A DNA stretch of 64,000 nucleotides, from the NCBI RefSeq assembly GCF_004362245.1, contig NZ_SNWM01000006.1:186001-250000 (forward strand). Reading direction: 5' to 3'. The translations under genes and the position numbers were made by a program. The stretch comes from Pedobacter duraquae (GTDB taxonomy: Bacteria > Bacteroidota > Bacteroidia > Sphingobacteriales > Sphingobacteriaceae). Below, piece by piece: positions 1 through 8,600 of the stretch. Under the pieces are notes generated by a model that was not told the origin of the DNA, did not search any database, and saw nothing but the letters and a program-made list of their open reading frames with translations. Each line of letters starts with the position of its first letter. The first letter of the stretch is position 1.

Positions 1-1
1 T

Positions 2-1309
2 GGCCTGGACGACGATAAAAATGGATATGCTGATGATATGCATGGATGGAATTTTCTCGGTTCGGCTAAAGGATCTGTACATTATGAAGCTTTAGAACTT
101 ACGCGCTTGTTAAAAAGAGACCGCAAAAAATTTAAAGACGTTGCTAAGTCTTCTTCTCAGGATCCAGAAGGTTATTCAAATTATAAGGCCATGCAGGCAG
201 ATTTCGATAAGCAACTCGAAGAGGCTAAGAGTTCGTTGATGGATGCTGAAATCTTCAAGAATGTTCTGGATAAGATGGTCAAAAAGATTGGTAAAGAAAA
301 ACCTGTCGCATCCGATTTTCAAAACTATTCAGCGCAAACAGAGCTTGACCGCATAATTATTTCCATTATTGTTCCAGAATTACAATCCGGGACTTTTTCA
401 GATTTTTATAAGAGCCAGGTAACAGATGCGGTAGATGAATTTACACAAAAAGTTAAGTATAACCTCAATCCTGATTACGATCCACGCCCTTCATTGGTTG
501 GAGATAATTATGCAGACAGTAGAGAACGAATTTATGGCAATGCCGATGTTAAAGGCCCGGATGCGAGTCACGGCACACATGTAGCTGGTATTATCGCGGC
601 CGACCGTAAGAATACAATAGGTATAAAGGGGGTGGCTGATGAAGTCGAGATCATGGTGGTGAGAGCGGTTCCCAATGGGGATGAGCGTGATAAAGATGTA
701 GCGAATTCGATCCGGTATGCGGTCGATAATGGCGCGAGAGTATTAAATATGAGTTTTGGAAAAGCATATTCATGGGATAAAGCCATAGTAGATGACGCAG
801 TAAAATACGCTATGTCAAAGGACGTCCTCATCATCCAGGCTGCCGGAAATGACAATCAAAATCTGGATGTTGAACCAAACTTTCCCAATAGGCGATATAT
901 AGGTGGTGGAAGCGCTGGCGCTTATATCATGGTTGGTGCATCTGGCTGGACAGATAACGAAAACCTGAAGGCAGACTTTTCCAATTACGGACCCACCACG
1001 GTAGACGTATTTGCTCCCGGAGAGAAAATTTATTCTTCAGTGCCAGATTCAAAGTATGCATCTTACGACGGGACAAGTATGGCCGCTCCGGTAGTAGCTG
1101 GGCTTGCTGCATTGATCAGGTCATATTATCCGAAGCTAACTGCGGTTCAGGTAAAAGACGTGATTATGAAATCTGTTGTTAAAGTAAACCATAATGTTAA
1201 TATCAAATCTGGAGAGATTCTTAAGTCTGTACCTTTTAAAGATATTTGTGTTTCTGGTGGAATAGTTAACGCGTTCAATGCCTTATCGTTGGCGGCTCGC
1301 TATAACTAA
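2..1309 (+). CDS. S8 family subtilisin-like serine peptidase (5' end outside window)
   Basis: A secreted-type subtilase that hydrolyses peptide bonds with an Asp-His-Ser triad. The frame is open to the left edge: residues encoded from base 2 read GLDDDKNGYADDMHGWNFLG, the conserved segment that follows the catalytic Asp in Bacteroidota S8 peptidases. The ATG at 38 is therefore internal, and the start, signal peptide and catalytic Asp lie upstream. Visible in order: an insertion of roughly 150 residues; the His motif SHGTHVAG (His codon 569-571); the oxyanion Asn in AAGNDNQ (848-850); and the Ser motif DGTSMAAPVVAG (Ser codon 1076-1078). The protein stops about 77 residues after the Ser with no T9SS sorting tail, so periplasmic or Sec-only export is likelier than T9SS. 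The stand-alone 136-bp gap to the next gene shows no terminator. The family call is secure; the substrate is unknown. Confidence 0.93.
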   Translation, partial: GLDDDKNGYADDMHGWNFLGSAKGSVHYEALELTRLLKRDRKKFKDVAKSSSQDPEGYSNYKAMQADFDKQLEEAKSSLMDAEIFKNVLDKMVKKIGKEKPVASDFQNYSAQTELDRIIISIIVPELQSGTFSDFYKSQVTDAVDEFTQKVKYNLNPDYDPRPSLVGDNYADSRERIYGNADVKGPDASHGTHVAGIIAADRKNTIGIKGVADEVEIMVVRAVPNGDERDKDVANSIRYAVDNGARVLNMSFGKAYSWDKAIVDDAVKYAMSKDVLIIQAAGNDNQNLDVEPNFPNRRYIGGGSAGAYIMVGASGWTDNENLKADFSNYGPTTVDVFAPGEKIYSSVPDSKYASYDGTSMAAPVVAGLAALIRSYYPKLTAVQVKDVIMKSVVKVNHNVNIKSGEILKSVPFKDICVSGGIVNAFNALSLAARYN

Positions 1310-1445
1310 ATCAGTTACTGTAAAGGGATATTAGAGGGTGAGTGTGGTCGCAGTGTGATAATATTGTTATGTTTATTCTATCTTAAATTTTGTATTATTA
1401 CGGCTTAGGGAGCTAATACACACAATCCATAGACCATCATTTAGA

Positions 1446-2798
1446 ATGACTTCATCCGGCGATCTCTTTCAATTGTCCCCCATGCCCATGTGGATTTTTG
1501 ATACTCAGACCTATAAGTTCATGGATGTGAATGAGGCTGCTGTCCGTATTTACGGATATACACGCGAGCAATTTCTATCAAAAACCATTATGGATATTAG
1601 TGCGGATTCAGACCATGATCTTAAAGCTAAAATCGAAAGTCATACCCGTTCTAATTTGTATTATAAAGAGGTGCATACCTATATCAAAAATGATGGACAT
1701 CAGATCATTGCCGAAATAGAAAGTAATATGATCCACTTTGAAGGTCGTGAGTGTAGATTAGTGTTGGCTCTTGATATTACCCAAAGATTGCAAAATGAGC
1801 TCCGGGTACGGGAAAGTGCAGAAAGGTTCGACATTGTATCCAAAGCAACAAGCGATACCATTTGGGACTGGTCGCTAGCACACGACACGATAACATGGAA
1901 CAAGGGTATTAAAGGTATTTTTGGCTATAAGAACATACAACAAAATACCACATCGAGCACTTGGTGGAAAGAAAAAATTCATCCGCTTGATCGTGATCGG
2001 GTGGTAGATAGAATTCAGCACCATATTGATAATAAAATCGAACGTTGGAAAGAAGAATACCGGTTTATTTGCGCTGACGGCACTTATAAACATGTTTTTG
2101 ATCGGGGTTTTCTTCTATTTAGTGACAAAGGACAGTCGGTTAGGATGATTGGTGCAATGGAGGATATTTCAAAGCGGAAATTGGAAGAACATTGGTCGAA
2201 GTTGCTGGAATCAGTTGTGATCAATGCGACTGATGGCGTTGTGATTACCGATGCTAATACCGGTCCTGGCGGACCTAAGATCATGTATGTGAACGAAGCA
2301 TATAATCGCATGTCTGGGTATACCAAGGAACAACTCATTGGAAAATCTCCACGAATCTTCCGGGGAAGAAATTCGGTTATGGACTCATTCAGGAAAATTC
2401 ATCAGGCAGTGGCCAGTCACCAAAGCTGTACGCTGGAGCTTGTTAATTACACTCGATCGGGAACTGAATATTGGGTCAGTTTAAATATCACACCTGTAGC
2501 AGACAGTACAGGTACCGTTACCCATTGGATAGGAATCCAAAGGGACATTACTGAGAGCAGGAAGTATATTCAGGCTATTGAGGAACAGAATAAAAAGCTA
2601 AAAGAAATTGCCTGGATTCAATCACATTTGGTGCGTGCACCATTGGCAAGGGTCATGGCGTTGCTAGATCTCCTGAAACATTATGAGCCTGGTGATGATA
2701 CCGATATCCTCATTGAACATCTAATGAGTTCAGCAAAAGATCTCGATAGTATTATCATTGATATCGCCGACAGAACACCATCCCAAGAGATTAATTAG
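1446..2798 (+). CDS. Triple-PAS signalling protein with isolated H-box, no kinase ATPase domain
   Basis: A cytosolic sensory protein of 450 residues without membrane segments. Three PAS domains are visible: about 8-115 (VNEAAVRIYGYTREQF), about 125-245 (PAS_3 type, ending in GAMEDISKRK) and about 255-372. The third resembles a flavin-binding LOV domain (GKSPRIFRG at 299-307, NYTRSGTEYW, WIGIQRDITE), but the photoactive Cys of the GRNCRFLQG consensus is Pro302. The C-terminal 75 residues form a helical segment with SHLVRAPLARV, which looks like a dimerisation/phosphoacceptor helix (His394), yet there is no HATPase_c domain. Similar PAS-only proteins with this H-box are common in Bacteroidota. 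It may act by trans-phosphorylation or purely by protein contact; the ligand is unknown. The 3' end overlaps the convergent STAND gene by 8 nt. Confidence 0.85.
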   Translation: MTSSGDLFQLSPMPMWIFDTQTYKFMDVNEAAVRIYGYTREQFLSKTIMDISADSDHDLKAKIESHTRSNLYYKEVHTYIKNDGHQIIAEIESNMIHFEGRECRLVLALDITQRLQNELRVRESAERFDIVSKATSDTIWDWSLAHDTITWNKGIKGIFGYKNIQQNTTSSTWWKEKIHPLDRDRVVDRIQHHIDNKIERWKEEYRFICADGTYKHVFDRGFLLFSDKGQSVRMIGAMEDISKRKLEEHWSKLLESVVINATDGVVITDANTGPGGPKIMYVNEAYNRMSGYTKEQLIGKSPRIFRGRNSVMDSFRKIHQAVASHQSCTLELVNYTRSGTEYWVSLNITPVADSTGTVTHWIGIQRDITESRKYIQAIEEQNKKLKEIAWIQSHLVRAPLARVMALLDLLKHYEPGDDTDILIEHLMSSAKDLDSIIIDIADRTPSQEIN

Positions 2799-5325
2799 CT
2801 ATTGGGAAAAGGTGCTTAGGAATATTGCGGTCTTCCATAAAACATAATTTCTCATACTTAAAGTCGTTAACCTTGCCGGAGTCATTTAATCTAACATAGA
2901 TCGATATGATTAGGTTGTAAGCAAATATCACGTTTAAGTTTAGCTGGTTTCTGTTATATAACTGAATAAGTTCTTGCGCATGTCTTATTGCGTTATCAAA
3001 TTCTTCGCGATTTGCGCTCTGCTGAGCAACAAGCATGATTACCAAAGATTCAGAATATTTAGTAAAAGAGTAGCCATCTTTTGCAGAAGAGACCTTGAGC
3101 AAAATCTGTTCAATCTGGTTTACTTTAGCACAAGGATGCGATCGCGCTCCTCCTAAGCCAAAAACCGCGAGCAGATATAGTGAAAATGGTGTTTTTTCTC
3201 GGAAAATTTTAGGATGTAAATGTTTGATAGATCTGATAATTTGCATTGCATCCTGCTGAGTTCCGTAAAAGATATTTAACATTAGCATCAAAAGATAAGA
3301 GATCGCCTTTGGTGTGGTCAATATTTGATTCGCGTCTTTGCCAAAGAAACCGGGGTCATTCATAAACTGTCGGGTTAGTCCCCATACAGGATCTAAAGTT
3401 GTACTATTATGTGCAACTTTAGCATGAATCATTTTTGCAACAGCTATTGGACTTACCAGAAAAGTATTGGGTGTCGAATCATAATGTTCTAAAATTTCTA
3501 TCCGCGACTGTATTTTTTTGTGATCTAAACTAAATAAATCGACCAGGCAGAGCATAGATTGATAGATATAGCAATGTTCTCGGGTGTCAGATACTTCCGC
3601 TAAAACGGTTATCGCCTGGACGTAGCATGAATCAATAAAATCGAAATTAGTTAGCTCCTTGATGATTGCATCATGGAGGTTGAAATTTCTAAGTAAATCA
3701 ATCGTATCAGGACTGTGTTTGAATCTATATTTTAAGTTTTCAGCAATAAAAAGAATCAGATAATTCTTTTCATAGTTGCTCAGTACCAGTTTGAATATAT
3801 GAATTAGCGCATTGAATTCCGCTATTTTGACCATGAACCTAATTGTCCACTGCAGCAAAATAAAGCGTACTTGATGGCTGTCATATTCTTTATGTATGTA
3901 GTCAAAGAATGTAGCATCTACATTCAAATTAAATTTTTCTAGTATTTCTACAAATAAAAAGTACTCAAATACATGTGGATGGATAAATCTCACAAATTCT
4001 TTAGGATGCGCATTTTCATATCTTTTTTCTTCCATCAATATGCCATCGGAAAGCAACTCCATATAAGCATTCTTGAATGCAGACAGTTCGTTGATTACCA
4101 AATCCTTTGAGACAGAGTTGCCTGACTTGCCGTAGTCGGTCAGCTTAATGATTTTTTTCAGGAAAAGGATCTTTTCAGTATAGTAGTTTGAACGATAGAT
4201 TTTTTCCTGTATAAATTTTGAGATCAGTTCGTAAGAAGAGATATTAGTGTAGTAGTTAAAATCCGGGTCTTCTTCTTTCAGTTGATAATATAGTTGAATG
4301 TGAAAGGGGAATTTAAGTTGCGCCTTCAGTCTCGGACTTAACTCAATTTTATTGCCGGTGTTCATCTTAGAAAAAATCTGATCCAATTCTTTTTCAGTTA
4401 ATGGAGGGACATTGGAAACGTCGTTTAAGTTAAAATAATTTCCTTGGAACCAAGCTGATCGCAGAAAGGGAGAATGACGCATACGATCATAGAAACGCAT
4501 CCAGGTTGTTGAACGCATACTTAGAATCATCTTGATGTTCACAGAATCTTCCAATAAACAAACGAAGTTAATCAGGCTATCAAATAGTTGATTTTTGAGA
4601 TCTCTTTTAAGCACCAGTTCTGCAAATCCATCGATGATGATAATGAGTTTTCCATTAATGAGATTTCTTTTGAAATAGGGGATGAGGCTCTCAGCATCTG
4701 ATAGAGAAAGAAGTGCCTTGATTTGATCTTCCAGATTGAATGAATTGTTAATCTTGTTGAAGACTGTCTGAGCATTTACAAATAACACAACTGAGTCTTT
4801 ATAGGGACTTTCATCTTTAAGAAAACTATTGTCAACCAAATGGCTCAACATGGTTGTTCTACCGTAACCTGGTTGAGAGATAAAACTCATGAAGATATGG
4901 TCACTGTTGTAGAAATCCTCAAAATCATGCTCAGCAAACTTTCTGTTTATGGTGAGATCATATGGTAAGCCAGACCGGTTTCGGATACCTTTTAATGTGA
5001 ATTCGGTTAATCTACGCGCCTGTTGCGCTACGTCGATCCAGGATCTCTGCCCTACAGTTATAGCTGCGATAGAAGGATTAATCGCATCAAGTAGTTCGTC
5101 TTTGTCTACATATTCTGATAAGGTAGTTAGCGTAAACTTTGAAAATTTATGTTTAACTACTGCGAAACCGAACAGCCGTTTAATGGTTGTTTCGCTAACA
5201 TTCTTATTTAGGGTCTTACTGATCTCTATCGAAATACGCTTGCAATCTGCAGGTGTTATAGATCTTATCCCAGTTTTAAGTAAGATCAAACTTTTAAGTT
5301 CATTTAAAATTGATGCATCATCCAT
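2791..5325 (-). CDS. STAND/NACHT-like P-loop NTPase with N-terminal helical DNA-binding-like domain
   Basis: A predicted STAND-class ATPase of 844 residues that would oligomerise or switch on sensing a signal. The ATG at 5325 is chosen because the in-frame upstream extension to 5403 begins with GTG and adds a non-conserved segment; an A-rich stretch precedes the ATG. The N-terminus (about 1-85) is a small helical domain with the pattern ISKTLNKNVSETTIKRLFGF, common in Bacteroidota and reminiscent of a helix-turn-helix. The P-loop SQPGYGRTT (about 150-158) has Arg where Walker A normally has Lys. Walker B is KLIIIIDGFAEL (Asp about 232), close to the NACHT DGxDE signature, followed by a sensor-like SMRSTTW. 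The remaining about 550 residues are helical and could be TPR-like sensor repeats. It is divergent from the adhesin gene across 310 bp. Roles in gene control or phage defence are both possible; neither is shown by the sequence. Confidence 0.72.
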   Translation of the reverse strand: MDDASILNELKSLILLKTGIRSITPADCKRISIEISKTLNKNVSETTIKRLFGFAVVKHKFSKFTLTTLSEYVDKDELLDAINPSIAAITVGQRSWIDVAQQARRLTEFTLKGIRNRSGLPYDLTINRKFAEHDFEDFYNSDHIFMSFISQPGYGRTTMLSHLVDNSFLKDESPYKDSVVLFVNAQTVFNKINNSFNLEDQIKALLSLSDAESLIPYFKRNLINGKLIIIIDGFAELVLKRDLKNQLFDSLINFVCLLEDSVNIKMILSMRSTTWMRFYDRMRHSPFLRSAWFQGNYFNLNDVSNVPPLTEKELDQIFSKMNTGNKIELSPRLKAQLKFPFHIQLYYQLKEEDPDFNYYTNISSYELISKFIQEKIYRSNYYTEKILFLKKIIKLTDYGKSGNSVSKDLVINELSAFKNAYMELLSDGILMEEKRYENAHPKEFVRFIHPHVFEYFLFVEILEKFNLNVDATFFDYIHKEYDSHQVRFILLQWTIRFMVKIAEFNALIHIFKLVLSNYEKNYLILFIAENLKYRFKHSPDTIDLLRNFNLHDAIIKELTNFDFIDSCYVQAITVLAEVSDTREHCYIYQSMLCLVDLFSLDHKKIQSRIEILEHYDSTPNTFLVSPIAVAKMIHAKVAHNSTTLDPVWGLTRQFMNDPGFFGKDANQILTTPKAISYLLMLMLNIFYGTQQDAMQIIRSIKHLHPKIFREKTPFSLYLLAVFGLGGARSHPCAKVNQIEQILLKVSSAKDGYSFTKYSESLVIMLVAQQSANREEFDNAIRHAQELIQLYNRNQLNLNVIFAYNLIISIYVRLNDSGKVNDFKYEKLCFMEDRNIPKHLFPIAN

Positions 5326-5518
5326 GATGTTTTTTGCTTGAGCGTTAATTTGTCGATCGTTAGTACTAATATATACGATAATATTTAGAAAATGAACAGA
5401 CACGTTGGCGACATGACGTGAATAAAAACGAACAAATTATCTTAAAATACTGTAATTCAGTTTTTTATTAATCTATGATGGATATAGAAATGGTGTAAAT
5501 GTGCTAAAAATGAACAAA

Positions 5519-5569
5519 ATGAACATTTGAATGTCATTTTTCGCTAGACGTAAATGAACAACTTGAATG
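5519..5569. repeat. Imperfect direct repeat ATGAACA-(N)-TTGAATG, two units about 35 bp apart
   Basis: Unit one (5519-5533) reads ATGAACATTTGAATG and unit two (5554-5569) reads ATGAACAACTTGAATG, differing by one inserted base and one substitution. The start-to-start distance of 35 bp is near three to three and a half DNA turns. Two more ATGAACA half-sites lie at 5392 and 5510. Within unit one, ACATT-TG-AATGT is a short dyad. The second unit ends just upstream of the candidate -33 element of the adhesin promoter, a typical position for an activator site. Confidence 0.5.
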
Positions 5570-5570
5570 G

Positions 5571-5600
5571 TTGATTCGGCAATACTGATACTTAAAATTG
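5571..5600 (+). promoter_or_regulatory. Candidate promoter of the repeat adhesin gene
   Basis: TTG at 5571-5573, 19 bases, then TAAAATTG at 5593-5600, a seven-of-eight match to the Bacteroidota -7 consensus TAnnTTTG with accepted spacing. The 5' leader to the ATG at 5636 would be about 30 nt. The ATGAACA/TTGAATG repeats lie immediately upstream. Confidence 0.45.
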
Positions 5601-5635
5601 CCGTAAGTATTATCGTTAAACTAAAATGCTAATCT

Positions 5636-8600
5636 ATGTGCCCAACATCTACTATTCCTGAAAAAATTAAAAGGATCGTTTTCTTGTCCTTATGCATTCT
5701 AATAACGCTGATTCAGTTCAAATCGTATGGACAGGCTCCTTCAAAAAGAGTGTACGCAAATACGGTCCAGAAAAGTGCTGACGATCCGTTACTATTAATT
5801 CTGAACGCAGGCAATGTAGCGAATGAAGGAAATGCCGTAAATAGTGATCCTGCAAGTTTTGCTACACTTAACTCTACGGTAGTTCAGCTAGCAATCATCC
5901 GAATTGGCGGTGTGGCAGCAATCAGACTTAGATTTACAGGCGCGGAAAAGCCAGTTGCAAATACGCCAGTTTCGATCAAATTGGGACTAGGTGGAAATGT
6001 TTTATCTGTTTTGGGCGGTGCAACTGTTCAGGCAGTAAATGGAGCGGCAACTGATGTTGATGATAATCTTGGTAATACAGTCGGCCCTGTATATACGGTG
6101 TCACAATTGGCAACTGTGCTGGGAGGTACAAATCAGGTTGAGTTTTCTATCACGCCTACTCAGGCTTATGATGGTGTTCTGATTAGGCTCGCGCCACCTC
6201 AAAATCTCCTGTCTGCAGGTGTGCTAAGTTCGTTGCAAGTCTACCACGCTTATTTTAATGCACCAGCAAATGTTATGTGTAATACTGCTCAGGATGTGCT
6301 TTTTGGGAATACAGGGGTTATTGCAGGAAGTTTAAATCCGGTAGATAATCCATATAATGCGATCGATGGAAATGAAAATACAAGCGCATTTCTCAGAGGA
6401 AATGTAAGTGCCTTGAATAAAACATACCTCACTGCACTATTTCCTTCTCTTTCGCGTGCAGGAGATTCAGTGCGTCTTGTTGTACAGCCCCAAGGTGCTG
6501 GTCTCCTTGACTTAAATCTACTAGCCAGTAATTTTGTGGTTCGTACGTATAATAACAATACCGACAATGGTGCACTTACCTTGGACCCAGCTTTACTTCG
6601 TTTAACACTCCTCGGTGGAACCACAAATAAATATGTAGTCAGCTATCCTGTTACGGCCTTGTTTAATAGGGTAGAGGTCGCTATAGGCGATGGACTGGTC
6701 AGTGCGTTAACCGGACTGAATGTGTTTGAAATAGGGCGCAGGGCACCCTCGCCAACCCTTTCGGCGGTTGGGCTAACAAATAATACATTAACCATATGCG
6801 AAGGCGCGTCAGCAAATATAACAGTCTCAAATCCGGAAGCCGGAGCCACATACCGCTATTTTGATGCGGCTTCAGCTGGCAATGAAATTACTGCAGGCGT
6901 AACAGATAATGGAACTAAATTTTCTCCTCCAGGCTTAACAGCTGGTGTATACACCTATTATGTGGCCATGTACAGATCAGGATGTACTGATGCCGTATCT
7001 GCCAGAACAAAAATTACAATAACCGTTACACCAGGCGCTACTGCTGCTGCGATATTAGCTAATGACGTGCCAATCTGTTTAACTACACCAGCAACATCTG
7101 CTGTATTGACAGCCACGCTAGCCACGCCAGGTAGCATCGTTAACCCAGTATTTACTTATTATTTTGATGTCGCTAAGACACAGCCAGTTACCAATGGTAC
7201 TGTCGCAGGCGTTACTTATCTGCTCACAGCAAACGGTCTAACAGTAACCGGGCTTACCGCTAATAAAACCTTCTATGTAAGTGTGCAGGGAACAGGAACT
7301 TGTGAAAACATGGCAGGATCATTGAAAACACAAACAGTTATAGTAAATGCAAGTCCGCAGCCAGTAATCGATATGTCTGGTACGCAGAATATTGCAGTAG
7401 GAGGATCGTTCACTTTGACGGCAACATCTGCAGGAGCAACATCTTTCCAATGGTATAAGGACAACGTGCTTACCGCTGAGGTTGGGCCTACATTGACAAG
7501 AACGAATGTTACTGCGGCTGACGCCGGTGTTTATACCGTCGTTGCCATTGGAGCTGGTGGCTGTGCTTCTATTCGTAGTGCATCAACAACCATTGTCGTT
7601 GCCGGTCTGGGTTCAACGAAAAGAATTACAAATGGACTGAATGCACAGGGAAGGATTGCTGCTGGGTCAGAGCTGACATACACGATAGAGCTTACGAATA
7701 ATGGGTCTGCAACTGTTAATGGAGTCACCATTTCAGATGTGATCCCAACTGGAACTACTTACGTGTCAGCGAGTGCATCAAACGGTGGTACGCTAACTGG
7801 AAATACGCTAAACTGGACTGTTGCAGTGCCACAAGGTATAACGGCAATAACCTTTAGAGTTCTGGCAGCAGCTGACTTATCTGGAATTCCAACAATAACG
7901 AATACTGCAGATGTCACTATTCCAGGCGCCCCGCCTGTACTGCAACAGCCGTCAACCGGACCAGTACAGACAGAGCAGACAAGTACTTTTACGAGTTCTA
8001 AATCAGTCGCCGGACTCGTTGGAGGCCAGATCACTGCAGGCTCTCAACTCAGTTATACAATTTCTATTGTGAATACAGGTACCGTCGGACTAACAGGCGT
8101 CACAGTAAGTGATGTTATCCCGGCAGGAACAACTTATGTTCCGGGTAGCGCAAGTAACGGTGGTATATTAACAGGAAATACCCTCAACTGGAATGTGAAC
8201 GTTCCTTTCGGTCAAACGCTGCCATTAACATTTAACGTTACTGCTGCGAGCAACTTAACTGGAATTCCTACTATCACAAATACCGCAACGGTTACTAATC
8301 CGGGAGATCCGACAAATCCGCAAACACCCGCTACACCACCGATTCCAACTACACAAACCAGACAGTTTACCAGCACAAAAGCTGTTAGCGGTCAAACTCC
8401 GGCAAATAGAATCATTGCCGGCTCGACTTTAACTTATAGTATTACAGTCAATAATACAGGAAATGTTGATCTGACTGGAGTTACAGTAGCGGATGCTATT
8501 CCAGCAGGAACCTCTTATATTGCTGGCACTGCAGACAATGGGGGTACATTGAATGGTGCGACGCTGAATTACGTTATTGATGTGCCATTTGGACAAAGTA

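Larger units (their letters stand above)
5326..5635. promoter_or_regulatory. 310-bp divergent control region between STAND gene and adhesin
   Basis: This AT-rich stretch contains no convincing gene. It holds four same-orientation copies of ATGAACA, at 5392-5398, 5510-5516, 5519-5525 and 5554-5560, the last two inside an imperfect direct repeat. A promoter candidate for the adhesin lies at 5571-5600. No clear TAnnTTTG element was recognised for the leftward STAND gene. The region must carry both promoters, so the two genes could share regulation; that is an inference from layout. Confidence 0.5.

Noticed and set aside
4949..5341. 130-codon frame antisense to the STAND gene start
   Set aside because: Lies fully opposite a better-supported coding region; composition is that of a complement strand.
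5326..5403. N-terminal extension of the STAND protein from GTG 5403
   Set aside because: Adds a poorly structured segment; the ATG at 5325 starts directly at the helical domain and has A-rich sequence upstream.
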